DNA from: Myrica gale
Taxonomy: Eukaryota; Streptophyta; Magnoliopsida; Fagales; Myricaceae
Reading direction: 5' to 3'
DNA: 64,000 nucleotides
Assembly: GCA_963930655.1 (NCBI GenBank)
Contig: OZ005604.1
Span: forward strand, 3,420,001-3,484,000
Position numbers and translations under genes: made by a program. This document shows, piece after piece, positions 36,123 through 48,832 of the stretch (position 1 is its first letter; each line of letters opens with the position of its first letter). Below the pieces are notes generated by a model. The model saw only the letters and a program-made list of their open reading frames with translations, was not told the DNA's origin and searched no databases.

Positions 36123-39100
36123 CTTGCCCAGTGAGATATCCAACAAGGCTTAACTCAAAGAAAGGTTAGCATTCACTTGTTAAACCCAGGTCTCTCTCTC
36201 TCTCTCTTGTTTTTTTTTAACAATGGCAAAGGGATTGCTAAATGCATTGATAGGGCATCTCTAACACTTCTATTCAGAATCCAGAAATTGTCGCCACCAC
36301 ATGTCTAGCGATAACCAGAGCAAAAGTCCAAGGAGGGTGTCTACGCTATGGATCTTTGGAATATTGTGTGAGATGTTTCCCTTATCTTGAGTAATAAAAG
36401 GAACGAGATATCGTGAAAAGGATGTATGTTAAGAACAATACTTATCAAATAGACAAATGAGCATGCAATTCGGCCATCCAAACTCTATATCACTAGATAG
36501 AATTTCAAACTAAAGATCATTCACCTTGATGGCAGTTTATAAAAATATACATAAGCTACTCAAACATACTTGTCTATAAATCGTACAAACTTCTAACCTT
36601 ATGTCAGTGGGCTTCTTAAAAGATAAAGGCTCAAAAGAAAATATAGTCGGGTCCTTGGATGAAAATTTCCTACTTTTCGTCAGTTCAGGATCAGCTTTAT
36701 ACTAGTAAAGCTCTTGCACTTAACGACGTAGCTCTTAAACACTTGACACGCAAGTAGATGAAGCTCATATTGGGCACTAGCACGAACAATTTAGAGGTCA
36801 CAAACGAACAAATAGAGATCACCAAACAAAAATTTGCCGTCTAAAAAAAGAAGCCTAAAAACAGCATTTTCCCTTTTGAGTTCCGTCAATCTGAATATAA
36901 ATACAGTAGACACAGAATCAGAGCCAAATCTACACTTTGTTTCAAACAGAAACCACCAAGTAAATTATTTACGATACACTTAATCAGCCTTAGTTCTGAG
37001 TTGCATAACAGATACTATTACAGAGAGGAACTTCATTATCATAGAAACTCACAAACATACCCGGTGCTACAAAACCCTAAAGGTTATCTAGCGTTTGATT
37101 AGAAAATGGTGGGGAAGTTCAAGTAGCTGCGGGCTATTCGGCTCAGAACAAATTGTCCGATGGACTTTCTTTCTGCTCCTTCGCGGTGTAATATGTAAAA
37201 CGGTGCAGGTTAGGCTCTTCCCTTGGACCGTAGTGAGTGTAGTCTGTGAAAGAACAAAATACTGGGCTGGACCAGGCCCGCACAGAACATCAAGATTTAG
37301 GGCCCAAGGCTCAAACCTGTTAATCGATTTCTTATAGAGGCCCAGTAGGAGAATGAGAGAAGCGACAACCTAGCAGTCAAAGTACTGTTACGGTATCCAC
37401 TATCAGTCTCTAATGGCCTACACGTATATAGCAGTCTTTTCTCTTTTTTTCCTTTTTTTCTAAATCTACACATATATAGCAGTCAATTTGTTGGCGAATT
37501 AGAAACAAATGCGTACCATTTTCACAAAATAATAATAATAATTGCCGAAAACGAGGTGTGTTAGGGGTGTTCCAACATTAAACGAAGGCACATCATTCGA
37601 CGTCAGTCCACAATGGTTAATTATCAAAGATTAGAGGGTTAAAACATACATAGGGTAAGCTAAACCTTATCCTATAAGGCTAGAACCGCCCTTGATTATC
37701 AACTGCTTAAGTGAATACATCCACCCTACTTAGAAAAAAAAAAGAATACATCCACCCTTACCATGTTTAGAGAAAAGACAGACAGAGACAACCCAGCACC
37801 TAATCTTCCAAGTGAAGTCACTTAGTGTTTATATAATCAAGATTAATTTACTTGATAAGATATGGAAGTACATAAGCAAAAGCCAACATGGAATTGCAAT
37901 AAATAATACTAAATGCTGCAATTTGAGCACAGTCTCTTAGGTTTTGAATGGACAGGTTGAGGTAATCACTGGAGGACTTTGTGTATTATATGTTGGATGG
38001 GAGGGGAGGGCAATAACAAAGCAAAAGGCATTGGCTCTTTCCAAGAAAGCAAGCCTAGCAAGGGAGGAGCCATTAGCTAGCAACCCACCTTAAAAAATAT
38101 ATATATATATACAGGACATTGTTTTGGAAAATCCCTCTCTCTGTTTCATAAAGCAAAATGTTTTACTGACTTCCTGAGGTCACAGAGAAAGAAAGTTGTT
38201 TCAGGAAGCATCTTAGAGATTTTGCAGACGTCAATGCATGCTCCTCTGCAGGCAGGAGGAGGAGGTAATTAGTGATTGGATGAGCGTGGCATCTACCACT
38301 TGGGGCTTTGCTCATTCATTGAAGCTTCCTTTCAGAATGGGGTCTACTATATGTTAGATTAAACTATGACCAAAACATCCCATAAAGCTTTTGATTAGAA
38401 CTATTTAAATATACAATTTCTCCCCTAAAACCAGTCCAAGATTCAATTGGTTGTTGTTAAGAATTAACAGTGAGTATTAGAATGCTTTAGACTATAAAAG
38501 CAGCTAATTTTTCATAAAAAAAATTATATAACCTCAGAGAATGGGTATTCTAAACCATACAATTCAGAAAATTCAGCAAAGCTTCTCCCAAATATGCAGA
38601 AGGGTTGCGAATAAGAAGCTCTAATTTGCATAAGCACGACCTCTAGAGGAGTTAGAGTTACACCTAACACGTGTGTTTTCCACATGACCTCTATTATACC
38701 TTCTATTCAAACCCATATAATTGCAAATGTGGTCCTAATTATATTCGTTTTCTAGCTGCTCGTTTTGGAAGACACATGGCTTGTTCCAAATACTCTCCTC
38801 TACAAATAATTGGTCCCAAAGTTCACTCTCTTTGACTAGAGGCACTTGCCAAATGCAATGTCCTCTCCCGCACACCTAGAATGTGGCATAATTTTAATCG
38901 AGACAAAAACTCACTGGTGGGCAGGGTTGATCCATGCCAGTCATTGTTGCGTCTCTCCCTTTTAACCCATGCGTGTGGGCAAACCCAACAATCAAACCTA
39001 GTGAAATTTTAAAATACAGAGCACTCTCGATAAAGTCGTGTTAGTTGCATAGAACATATATAAGAATAGAAAAAAAATTCAATTTGGTGTCATGTGGTTA

Positions 39101-39129
39101 AAATGATTGGTTTCATCAAATTATGTACT
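36123..39129. other. Upstream part of the bL36 gene, then intergenic DNA
   Basis: Bases 36123-37090 are probably the first intron and leader of the bL36-type gene. ACCCTAAA at 37075-37082, a common context in plant translation-gene promoters (telo-box), supports a promoter near 37090. Beyond that I see no gene. A TA run lies at about 38096-38111. Confidence 0.45.
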
Positions 39130-39400
39130 CGAATCAAAAAAATAAGAGTTTGGAGCATTAAAAAACTTGCATCCATAGAACATTTTGCGCAACATAGATA
39201 ATGAATAAATAGGAGTTAATATCATTCCAATTGCCATTACAAATGTAATTAGTATTTTTGTTATGAACAAAAATTTTTGGCTGGTAAGTAGTCCAAAAAA
39301 TACTATTAATTCTGCAACAAAACCACTCATCCCCGGTAATGCAAGGGAAGCCATCGATAAGATACGGAAAATTGTGAATATTTTTGGAACTATTAAAATT
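39130..39400 (-). pseudogene. ndhD: Nuclear insertion of plastid DNA: fragment of ndhD
   Basis: On the minus strand this reads [20 protein letters not shown], then [39 protein letters not shown] and [17 protein letters not shown]. That is the C-terminal part of plastid NAD(P)H dehydrogenase subunit 4. Upstream sequence PKIFTIF also fits, so the match runs to about 39400 in one or two frames. Both ends stop inside the gene and the flanks are not plastid-like. It is therefore a nuclear plastid-DNA fragment of about 270 bp, not a gene. A few differences from typical ndhD suggest it is not brand new. Confidence 0.9.
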
Positions 39401-41811
39401 CATCGAGATATATTATTTGTAAGATTAGTAGATCATTTTCTGTAGACTGTATATTTGATTAAACGGTGCACGTTGTTGAGACTTAGGTCTTGTTTGAGCC
39501 CTAATAATTTGGGGCCACAAATTTAGGTTTAATAATAAAAAATTTATCTTCTCTCTCTTCACTTTTTCACCGACTCTCATAACATATCTTTACTTTATAA
39601 TATTTCTCAAATCTCAATACCTAAAATTTCCACCTTCAAACATCTTTTAGAAGGATTCAAATCTGAGACTTTAAAGAAGCAAACCTTAAATCTCAAGTCT
39701 TTTCCAGTCAAACCAACTCTTTGAGAGTTAATTTTCATTGAACCTTACCAAAAGTTAACCATTATTATTTTGATTTTTATTTCGTATAGCTAGTAGTAAT
39801 CTGGGTAATTCGGATATCTTTCCATATCTCTCAGATTTTCCCACCATGAATTGCTGCTGTCTCTCTCCTGCATACCGGGATGATGTTATTGGTTTGGTTA
39901 AGTACCCAATCTGGTAAAGGCTTCAAGACCCAATCCAATCGGAAACTGAACAGATTGGGATGAGATAGTTTTATCTCCTTTGAGTCCATTTTTTTTTTCT
40001 TCCAGCAAAAAAACAAAGAGTCCCTTCTTTTCAGCCTTCTATCCTTATTGGTTGGGGGACAAGTCAGAATTGGGTCAGGCAGTCCACTTTGCGTAGGTTG
40101 TGTATCCAAGTAACCAACCCTTTTGGGAATTCAGAAAATGTAGGCTGTACCACGCACGTCACAGAAAAGCCAAAACAAAGAAAAGCATTAAAGTATTAGC
40201 CTTCTGAGGAAGGGAAGGAAATATGGGACGCACAATGAGCCCCACAAACAACATAGCCATACGTACCCCTAAGCTTAGATAATTCACAAGGTTTTTTTTA
40301 AAAAGGTGATATAAAAGATTCTGTTCCAAACGTCAAGGCAACCGAACCCATTTTCCAGTTGCCCATTCTGTTTTTGTCGTGGTTCCTTTGCTCAAACTTG
40401 TCTCCCAACACATGGTCGCCATGTGTTCCCTCTAGACTTTCCGATTCCGAGGCCCAACTTTGCAGCGAATGGGAAAAGAAAAAACAGAATGTATTTTCTG
40501 TTTGGATAAATCAAACAACCATGATTTGGTCGGAAACCCGTATACAGGGGATTTATTAATTTAAATAATAAATATATATTTTGTAATACAAATTTTAAAT
40601 TTAAAAAATAATAATCCTTAGTCAAAACTATACGTTTTGACGCCCTCCCTAATCTTTTGAATCTCTTTCGGTCTTCCCTTTCGAAATTAAATCTCCCTTT
40701 CTCCTAATTTATAAAAATAAAAAAATAAAAACTTAAGAAAAAAAATGAAACCAGACCTTATGGTTTTGGACCGGTCCAATCTTTTATTTTAGGTACAATT
40801 GAAAATTTAGACTTGATTTCAATCTAAAAATCGGATCAAATTTTTATTTATGCAGCCTTAGAAGAACAAACAAATAGAAAAAGTCAATATTTTCCAGATT
40901 CCAGTTTCTCGCAGCTCGGCTTAAAAAAAAAATCTTCTCGCGGCTCTGCTGACTTCAATTATAAGGCGTTTTTTTTGTCGGGTCAATGGAGAAGTCATCT
41001 CTAGATTCTTATTTATTTCCAGTAGTTGGGTGGTGGGAAAGGAACCATCTAACCCAAAGGTCTATGTTCACATTGGCATGTGATAAATGACGCCTACGTG
41101 TTCAAGAGGACAGACTGTTCAGAGGTCCACATGGCAAACCTAATTCTCTTCCCCCGTCACATCAGGGAGCCGGGACGTTCAACGTTGCGGTGGAGAGGAG
41201 ATGCCATGAACAATGAACATCCTCGAGGCTCGAATGCATGTCAAGCACATGGGTGCTTTTATTATTATGTATATAAATGCATTTGTTTCATTCTTTTTAT
41301 TTTTCATGTCCTCTAATTTCCAACATTTAGCAATAAAATAGTAAACTTCACCCACTTGTGGTTTTTTTTGTAACGATAGAAATTTGGACACTTTAGACAA
41401 ATTTTTTTGTGTTTGTGTTGTAATATTTTTGGTATGGGAATATGTGTTGGTATTGAGTTTAGTGAAAAGGTGAAGAGAGAGGTAATTTTTTATAGTTTTG
41501 TAATTTTTTATATTTTTTTATGGGAGAGAGAGATTATATTGGAGTATTTTATTAGGAGAAATATAAAATTTTGGAGAAGATTAGCTTTGCAAACGCAGCC
41601 TTAATTTATTATCCGCACGAGTTGGGTTTAACGCTACAATAAATTTCGAGCTATGTAACCTTCAAACCACATATGTCATATGAGTTCACCTTTAGAAGGA
41701 GACTTCAAAGAATTGTTTACACCTGAGGAGTCCGAACCTGAGATCTCATAGATAGGGAGGAAACTCTTAAGTCTACCTTTTTTTATTTCTCTTACTGAAA
41801 GTAATAGGCTG
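39401..41811. other. Intergenic with MITE-like copies
   Basis: Copies of the dispersed MITE-like family lie at about 39530-39655 (CTTCACTTTTTCACCGACTC, then TCAATACCTAAAATTTCC) and, inverted, at about 41400-41600 (GGTATTGAGTTTAGTGAAAA). No gene is supported. Open stretches here are short and unrelated to known families. Confidence 0.45.
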
Positions 41812-41985
41812 TTCGTTTATGCAGTATTATCAGGATTTTTTTGTATTCTCACAACACAAAAATTCTACAACCAAACATCATTTCTGACCTCACATAAAAA
41901 TAACGCATACCAATAAAGTTAACATACTTAAATATTCTCAAAATATAAAAAAATCCTCACAACACACCTAACCGAACACTCTAAA
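41812..41985. mobile_element. MITE-like repeat, copy 2
   Basis: This is the fuller copy of the element at 11326-11465. It starts GGCTGTTCGTTTATGCAG and ends CACCTAACCGAACAC, so the ends are imperfect inverted repeats. It shares TTCTACAACCAAACATCATTT and CGCATACCAATAAAGTTA with copy 1 apart from single-base changes. Confidence 0.62.
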
Positions 41986-42473
41986 CTTGTTCTTTTCTTA
42001 CAAAATTCAGATTTAAAATTTCGGTTGGCTTTGATATAAATAAAATACTTTAAGACCCACCTTTTTTTAAAAAAAAAAAATCTCAAATTCCCTTTATCTT
42101 AAAATTGAACTTAGCTTAATTATATTTCTATGTAAAAACGGAATAAATTATATCCAATAGACATAAACATCTTCAATATATTAATGTTAAACATTTTGCA
42201 CCCTTCATCTAACAATAATACTCAAAAAAGTTAATGAATTTACAACAATATCTTCAATATATGTAAAGTGGGTTAAGGATATTATTATCATTTTAGTCTA
42301 AAAATATGACAAAGGGTGCAAAGTGTCTAACATTTGTAATTGGAGGGTGCAATGTGTCAAAAATAGTAGTAGGGTACAATGTGTCATAGACTTGGTATTT
42401 GATGGGTGAAAAGTATATTTATCCCTAAATGTATCTTGCTAAAAAATATAATTTAAGTAATTATATTTTACGA

Positions 42474-43042
42474 GAGTTAGTATACTTTGCACTCGCGTGG
42501 TTTGAAGTTCTAACACTATGCAACCCGTTCTTTTAATTTTGAGACAATTCACCCACGTGGTTTTGGTCTTTTTTTGTATTTGCACATCGCCGTCTATTTA
42601 TCCGTTATTTCGAACGGAAAAGTCAGTCACGTGTTTTGTACATGACTCATTTGTCCATTTTTCCCCGATATTCTAAATGATTAATTATACTTTGCATCCA
42701 TGTAGTTTCGGCATGTGTAGCTTGGAGATTCTGACACTTTGCACCATGTTCTTTTATTTTGTAGACACTTTATGACCACGTGTTATGCACGTTGTTGACT
42801 TTTTTGTTCGAAATAAAAGATAAATTGACAATGGTGTAAAATATCAAGATTCTCAAACCACGTGGGTGAAATGTCCTAAAATTAAAAAAAGAGATGCAAA
42901 GTATCAAGACCCCAAAACTACGTGGGTGAAAAAAAAAATGCGAAGTGTCAAGGTCCCTAAACTAAGTGGGTGAAATGTCTCAATATTTTTTTAAAAAAAT
43001 GCAAAATGTCAAGATTCGTGGAGGGTAAAGTATAATTAACTC
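42474..43042. mobile_element. Long imperfect inverted-repeat element
   Basis: GAGTTAGTATACTTTGCA at 42474 is mirrored by TAAAGTATAATTAACTC ending at 43042. Within both halves the phrases CACCCACGTGGTTT or inverse AAACCACGTGGGTG recur several times, alternating with TTTGCA/TGCAAA blocks. The structure resembles other fold-back elements in this window, but each half also holds internal direct repeats. No coding capacity. Confidence 0.65.
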
Positions 43043-43196
43043 ATTAAATAAGAAGGAAAATCAATTGCATCCGATCTTTATGCACCAGGCAGGGATGAAT
43101 CTAGTTCAAATAATGTAATTGAATTTATTTCTTTTTATTAACTAAAACTTTTAGGGTATAATTGATTATTTAAGATGGTATCACTACAAAAAAAAA

Positions 43197-43470
43197 CACC
43201 TATAGCGGCGGTCGAAAACCGCCGCTATAGGCCCCTAAACCGCTGCTATAGGCTATAGCAGCGGTTTTTTAGCTGCGGTCACGACCGCCGCTATATACTC
43301 GTCGGCATAGGTATATAGCGACGGTTTCACTTACCGCTGGTGAAGACCGCCGCTCTATAGCGGCGGTCGACCGCCGCTACAGGTATTTTTTAAATTATTA
43401 TTATTTATTTATTTTTCTGTATTATATTTGATTTACCTGTAGCGGCGGTTACTGACCGCCGCTACAGGTA
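43197..43470. repeat. Left subterminal palindromic repeats of the CACTA element
   Basis: At least six hairpin or half-hairpin units share the core TAGCGGCGGT/ACCGCCGCTA. The clearest is at 43199-43231: arms CCTATAGCGGCGGT and ACCGCCGCTATAGG around a 5-base loop. In En/Spm-like elements such subterminal repeats are the binding sites of the TNPA-type protein. Confidence 0.9.
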
Positions 43471-43733
43471 ATTTTTTTTTATTATTATTAATTTTTCTTA
43501 GTATTTTCCTGATATACAAATTTTGTTATAATTAATTGATGCAGACAAAGAAAAGTATATTCGACCAAAATATATTTCATTATAATCCTATCGTACAAGT
43601 CTTACACCAAAAAAAAATTACTGAAGGACAGTCTGTCAATAATCTAGAAAGTAATAAGTTCATGACATTTAAGAACAAATAACTATAAAAATTAATCCTC
43701 AGCACCTTCAGCACCTTCATCACCTCCTACGGT

Positions 43734-45478
43734 TTATGCTTCATTTGCATTATCTGCTGTTACAATATTTGAAAATTAACAAACAGTAATGACATGAACC
43801 AATAAACTTAGTGCACACTTAAAATTACATTAATGACATTATTCATTTATGTTAGTATCTTACCAAGAAACGTTTTCCGACTTGCACGAGATGATCTATG
43901 AATTGCTGGTGAAACTTGAATGTTATTGTCAGCATCTTGGTTTTGCCGTTGATCCTACAACGTTAATACAAAATTAATTAACTACGAAGTATATATAAAT
44001 AGAATCAATAATAACATGTGAGAATAAGTAAATAAAACTTTTACCCAAACTTCTGTTATCCTCTGTAGTGTAGATTTAAGCGATGCTAGTTCTGACTCCA
44101 ACGATTGAACTCTATTTTCCAAGTGTTTCTCTCTCTCGTTAGTAGTGGATGCAGGCTGACTGTATATGCAGTTCGCGTTGGCAGGATGAGATGAAGGAGT
44201 TGGTCCTAATCCAACGCCGCGAATGCGACCATGTCTGTCTGGCCCAATCACTTGTGCATATCGGTCAGATGGTGACCAACCGATGCTGCCATCCACTCTA
44301 AATTGGCTGAAAGATTGTGAACTTCCTGAATCATTCAATCCAATCTCCTTCATTCGCCTCTGAGAGAATACAACATAGAATTATATTTTGAATTAATATT
44401 CGCAAATTCAAATCAAAATTGTGACTTACTATTTTCTCTGCTACGTCCGCATTTATTGGAGATCCATCAGAACGTATATGAACGGCTTTATATAACTCCG
44501 CTCGGTCGATTGGAACTTGTTTCTCTTTTTCCTGCATCGCAAACACCAATTCGTGATAAAATTGTAAATCACAAATAATAATGTTAATGATAAGTACCAT
44601 ACCATACCATTAAACAAACTAATGAAGTACTACATACCAATTCGTGAGCATAACGTGCGAAGCTTTTTGATCCTGCAGTGTGGACCGTCGTTTGATGCGA
44701 TCGATTTTGTTTTCCAGCTTCACTTCGACGCTACATTAACATCAAGAGAATTAAAATTAATAATAAGCTACATTCTTGAAAACTATAATACAAAATAAAT
44801 AATGTCGTACCCGTCCTGCATCAGAGTACCAAAAATCGACTAGTTTGCAAAATTGCTCCAAATTGTCTGTTGGAGCATTATTTTTCACATACTGAGGCGT
44901 AAAGGCCTCATCAAAAAATTTCAGCTTTAAACTACACTTATAGTTCCTCTATTTCTCTCCTAAATCTTTGAGAAACCAGCTCTTGACAATATCCCCTAAT
45001 GGAGGCTCGGAGATTGTAAATCGTTTCTGCAAAATATATCGCAAGAGTTAGGTGCGTCAATTATTAAATTTATATGAAAAATTACCATTATTAAATTATA
45101 CCGTCATGAGGCTCCAACAGTCCTCTTTTGTTGACATAGGGACTTTACGCCAATCCGCAGCATGTAATGGGATTTGATTCGCAACACGAGCAATACAACC
45201 GTGAATTTGTTAAATATTCCCCCTTCATTACCCAATGGCTAACATATAAGTAAGATTATCTCTATTGTGGTTATGGACATACCAATTATTTCATTATCAT
45301 TCAAAGATTGATCATCTTCGAACGACGGCGTTACTTCTTGAGATGGGGGCACAGATGGCTGCGACGGCGTTGCTTCTTGAGATGGGGGCACAGATGGTTG
45401 CGACGGCGTTGCTTCTTGAGATGGGGGCATAGATGGCTGTGATGAAGAAGATATAGTCCTAAACCTCTTCTTCGTCAT
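43734..45478 (-). CDS. Ptta/En-Spm family protein (TNPA-like) of the CACTA element
   Basis: The start is ATG 45478 with KKRFRTISSSSQPSMPPSQE, followed by a threefold PSQEATPSQPSVP repeat; exon 1 ends at a GTATGT donor at 45283. Later exons give RVANQIPLHAADWRKVPM (about 45110-45190), FTISEPPLGDIVKSWFLKDL (about 44970-45030), YAHELV, EKEKQVPIDRAELYKAVHIR and SDGSPINADVAEKI (about 44425-44530). Next come a coiled-coil-like stretch ENRVQSLESELASLKSTLQR (about 44050-44120) and a short basic tail RSSRASRKTF. These make up the plant transposase Ptta/En-Spm domain, thought to bind the element's subterminal repeats. One in-frame stop lies at 44949-44951 (GEK*RNYK), so this copy is probably inactive even though the rest reads well. 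Confidence 0.75.
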
Positions 45479-48400
45479 TGTACCTATACAATATTTAAAA
45501 ATGCATAAAAGTGATTTCAATGTAAAATTCAACAACACCAAACATTTGCTTAAACAAAGCAACGCCAATATAACCAACATCATATGACACTTACCTCTCC
45601 AATCTCCAATAAACTCCACAGAACCAACAACAAGTAATAGTTAGCCCAACCCTCCGCCTTCTAAAATCCACAAACTCCAATCTCCAAAAAATAAGGACAA
45701 AAGAACAAACAATAGTAATTGATGAAGAGATTCAAGATATCACTAACCTGTGAAAGAGTAATATGCTTGTCAGTTAAAAGTTCCAATTTCACCAAAGAGA
45801 TAACCAAGGATAATTATCATAAGTGAAGGAACAACCGATCAATTGGAAGTTCAGCAGCAGAACAGAACCATAAGGGGTCCAAGGATTTCACTAGACCATT
45901 GTATATACAGTCAATAGTAGTCTTAGCAGGAGAATATAGGAAAGCCAAGGATGTTTAGAAATAGTCTAGGACCATCTAAATGTGATGGATAAGACGGTCA
46001 ATCTCTTACTCATTGGAAGCTCAACCACTATGCTATGGAATATGCACTACAATAAGTATGACAGTAGCACCTGAAAAACTGCACATTCGTCTCATGACTA
46101 CCACTCTCCAACACTCTAAAAGCTTGAGAACAGGACTAGGCATAACCCGAAACAAACCCAACAAAGGATCATAAACAAGCAAAGGCATAAGAACAGGAAG
46201 GCTAGGTTTCCTAACAAGCATTACGCTATGAACAAATATATTTGTAATTAGACAAAGCCTTTCCTGAACCCTAGTTTTTTTAATTACTAGTATTACCGTC
46301 TGCCATAAAAAAAGTGTAGGATCTACATTTTGTATTTATATCTATATGAACACATCTCTCAACAGCCTATTAAACTAACCTCCAATAAATACAACATGTA
46401 AAGTCTATATCGATACTAAATGATGCAGGATCCACATGTTGCATTTATATCTATATGAAGAATTTGATTAACAAATTAGAGACAATCATAATCCATAAAA
46501 GGTTAGTTTAGGGGCAGGGGCCGCCTGATTTGACCGACTTTTAATACCAATAATTCTTCCTTTATTTATATTGTGGAGTTTCAGAACCCATTAATTTGGC
46601 TTTTCAAAGTCTTCCCTCCCTTAGTCAGTCAATTGCCAATGTAGCTATACAATGTGAAACTTTAAAATGTGTGCTGGAACCCATATGTCATAAATCGCTT
46701 CATTGTTTTACCCAATTTCCTATCGATTAACAAGACTTTGCTGATCAACTTGCATTACAACAACGACTGTAAGACCAATGTAGAAACAAAGCCATTATAT
46801 CTGTATCTCGTGTAGGAAACAATGTAGCATCAATGAAGGGTTTTTTGCTTATTTCTCAAGTGCATGATTGATGCTACATTGTTTCCTATACAGAGCATAA
46901 AGGAAGCTAGGATATAGTCCCAATTGGCAGATGACACACACGATATGATGAATGATGCAGCAATGTAGATATGGCAAAGCCAACACAATGAATATAAACT
47001 CGAATAAAGTGACTCATTTGACTTAGTTATGTTTCTTGCGAGGAAATAAAGCCATTATATAAACTCGAATAAGATGTGTCATACAGGAAATTATATACTG
47101 GCCTAGGTTTATACTTCATATCATTATAGCAACAAACTTCATATTCCCAAGTCTTTCCCTCTAGTTCCAGCTGAATATAAGTAATTAGTTGTAGCAAAAT
47201 TTTGCATAGCCTGTCATGGTACTCAGAAAAGACCACGGACAGAAAACAAGCACAAAGATAAGATGGTGATTCATCAAAGTAGGTACTATGACACTCCCCA
47301 GAAGAAACTCTAAAAATTAGAACTTAAAGTCACCTTGATTTCCAGGGCACCTCAAATAATCTCTCTCAGAATTACACAGTCAGCATGTGAGTTATATAAC
47401 ATCTAGCCAATAAATGAATTTGACAACCAAATAGCCTCATCAGATGACTTTCTCCAAGTATCTAAAAGCAGTTTCATATGCTTAAAAGAGGAGCACCACT
47501 TGACAACGGCCTGTGATATCCGAAGTGTTTTGAATAGTTAGTTGGCTCATCCAAATAGATTTCTTCCAGAGTACTCAATTTCAGATGATACTAAGTACTC
47601 AGTTTCTTGAGAGAGACAAGGAGAAAGGTTCTAATAGAACGAGAAGAAATTAAAGGGCAGGAAACTGACGATTAATAATGATCATCATGCACAAATAAGA
47701 ACAAAGGAAAACCCATGTGAAACGCTATCCTAAACAAATTATCTGTTGAAACGCTATCCTAAACAAGGTCTCCCAAACTCAAAGCCCAAAGACTGCAACA
47801 CTATGCAAGTATGACAAATCACAAACCCTAATTGCCGAGAAGTGAGAAGTGAGCCGAGAGGGGAGGAGCCGAGCTGCCGAGGAGAGGCCGAGAGGGACGG
47901 AGGGCTTGCTTGCGTCGAGAGGGAGAGAGTGAGGAAGGGGGAATTCGCGGGGGGGAATTTTTGGGGGGAATCGGGGGAATTCGCGGGGGAGTTTTTAATA
48001 AAGGGGGGAGGGGAGGGGAGGTGAGGGGAGGGGAACGGCACCGTTTCATTATACATAATAGTATTTGGCCAAAATTTTTATAATAGTATTTGAAAAGCTT
48101 TATACATAATATTAAATCTATAATATTTTATCTAATATTTTTTTAACTAGTGTAATAATTTTAATTAAAACAAGTTTAGAAAATTTGGCCAAAATTTTTC
48201 ACATACATGACAAACTTCATTATTTCATAGTTCCATAACACTATTTTTAATTATTAAGTATGTCTTTAAATTAAAATTAAAATTAAATTTTTATTAAGTA
48301 TGTCTTTAAATTAAAATTTTTCAAATACATGACAAACTTCATTATTTCATAGCTCATTATAAGTATGATAATAGAAATTTTTTAAACCAATTATATTTAG

Positions 48401-48600
48401 TTAATAAATATGCAATAACCATAACAACCATATAATAACTTTAATTTTCATAACACTCTTTTTTAATTATGCATTTTATTAAGTAAGTCCATTAAAATAA
48501 AATTTGTTAGACACAAGACAAAATAAAGTTATGTATTAAAAGGTTTAAATTAATCAATAAAATAATTATTAACATATAAATATTTTTTATTTTTTATTTT
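45479..48600. other. Interior of the CACTA element without recognised genes
   Basis: This is the 5' side of the Ptta-type gene. A GC-rich purine/pyrimidine block at about 47840-48040 resembles the leader and first-exon regions of plant CACTA elements and could hold the promoter. Open stretches there are proline/serine repeats on one strand and look like low-complexity shadows. I find no DDE transposase. Confidence 0.45.
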
Positions 48601-48604
48601 TTTC

Positions 48605-48815
48605 GCATATACCTATAGCAGCGGTTCAGGCAAAACCGCTGCTAAAGGTACACCCTATAGCGGCGGTCACGATGACCGCCGCTGTAGGCACCATATTTCT
48701 AGCGGCGGTCACGCTATAGGATATTTTTAGCAGCGCTTTCCGAAAAACGCGGCTAAAAACACCTTGTAGCGGTGGTTTTTGTGACCGCCGCTACAGTAAC
48801 CGCCGCTGGAAGTCC
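48605..48815. repeat. Right subterminal palindromic repeats of the CACTA element
   Basis: The same TAGCGGCGGTC/GACCGCCGCTA core recurs at least five times, for example TAGCGGCGGTCACGATGACC followed by GCCGCTGTAGG. Spacing and orientation vary, as at the left end. Confidence 0.9.
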
Positions 48816-48832
48816 TTTTTTTAGTAGTGTAT

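Larger units (their letters stand above)
43182..48829 (-). mobile_element. CACTA (En/Spm) DNA transposon, non-autonomous, 5.6 kb
   Basis: The ends are CACTACAAAAAAAAA and the inverse TTTTTTTAGTAGTG, with 3-bp target duplications TAT at 43179-43181 and 48830-48832. Both subterminal regions carry the hairpin motif TAGCGGCGGTC...GACCGCCGCTA many times. The only coding region recognised is a Ptta/En-Spm type gene on the minus strand. No TNP2-type DDE transposase is found in the 5.6 kb, so movement would need one in trans. Good ends and target duplication indicate a moderately recent insertion. Confidence 0.92.

Noticed and set aside
41080-41316. 78-codon open stretch
   Set aside because: No family signal and no surrounding gene structure.
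47754-48056. Proline/serine-rich open stretches
   Set aside because: They arise from a GGGGAA-type purine run inside the CACTA element and read open in several frames.
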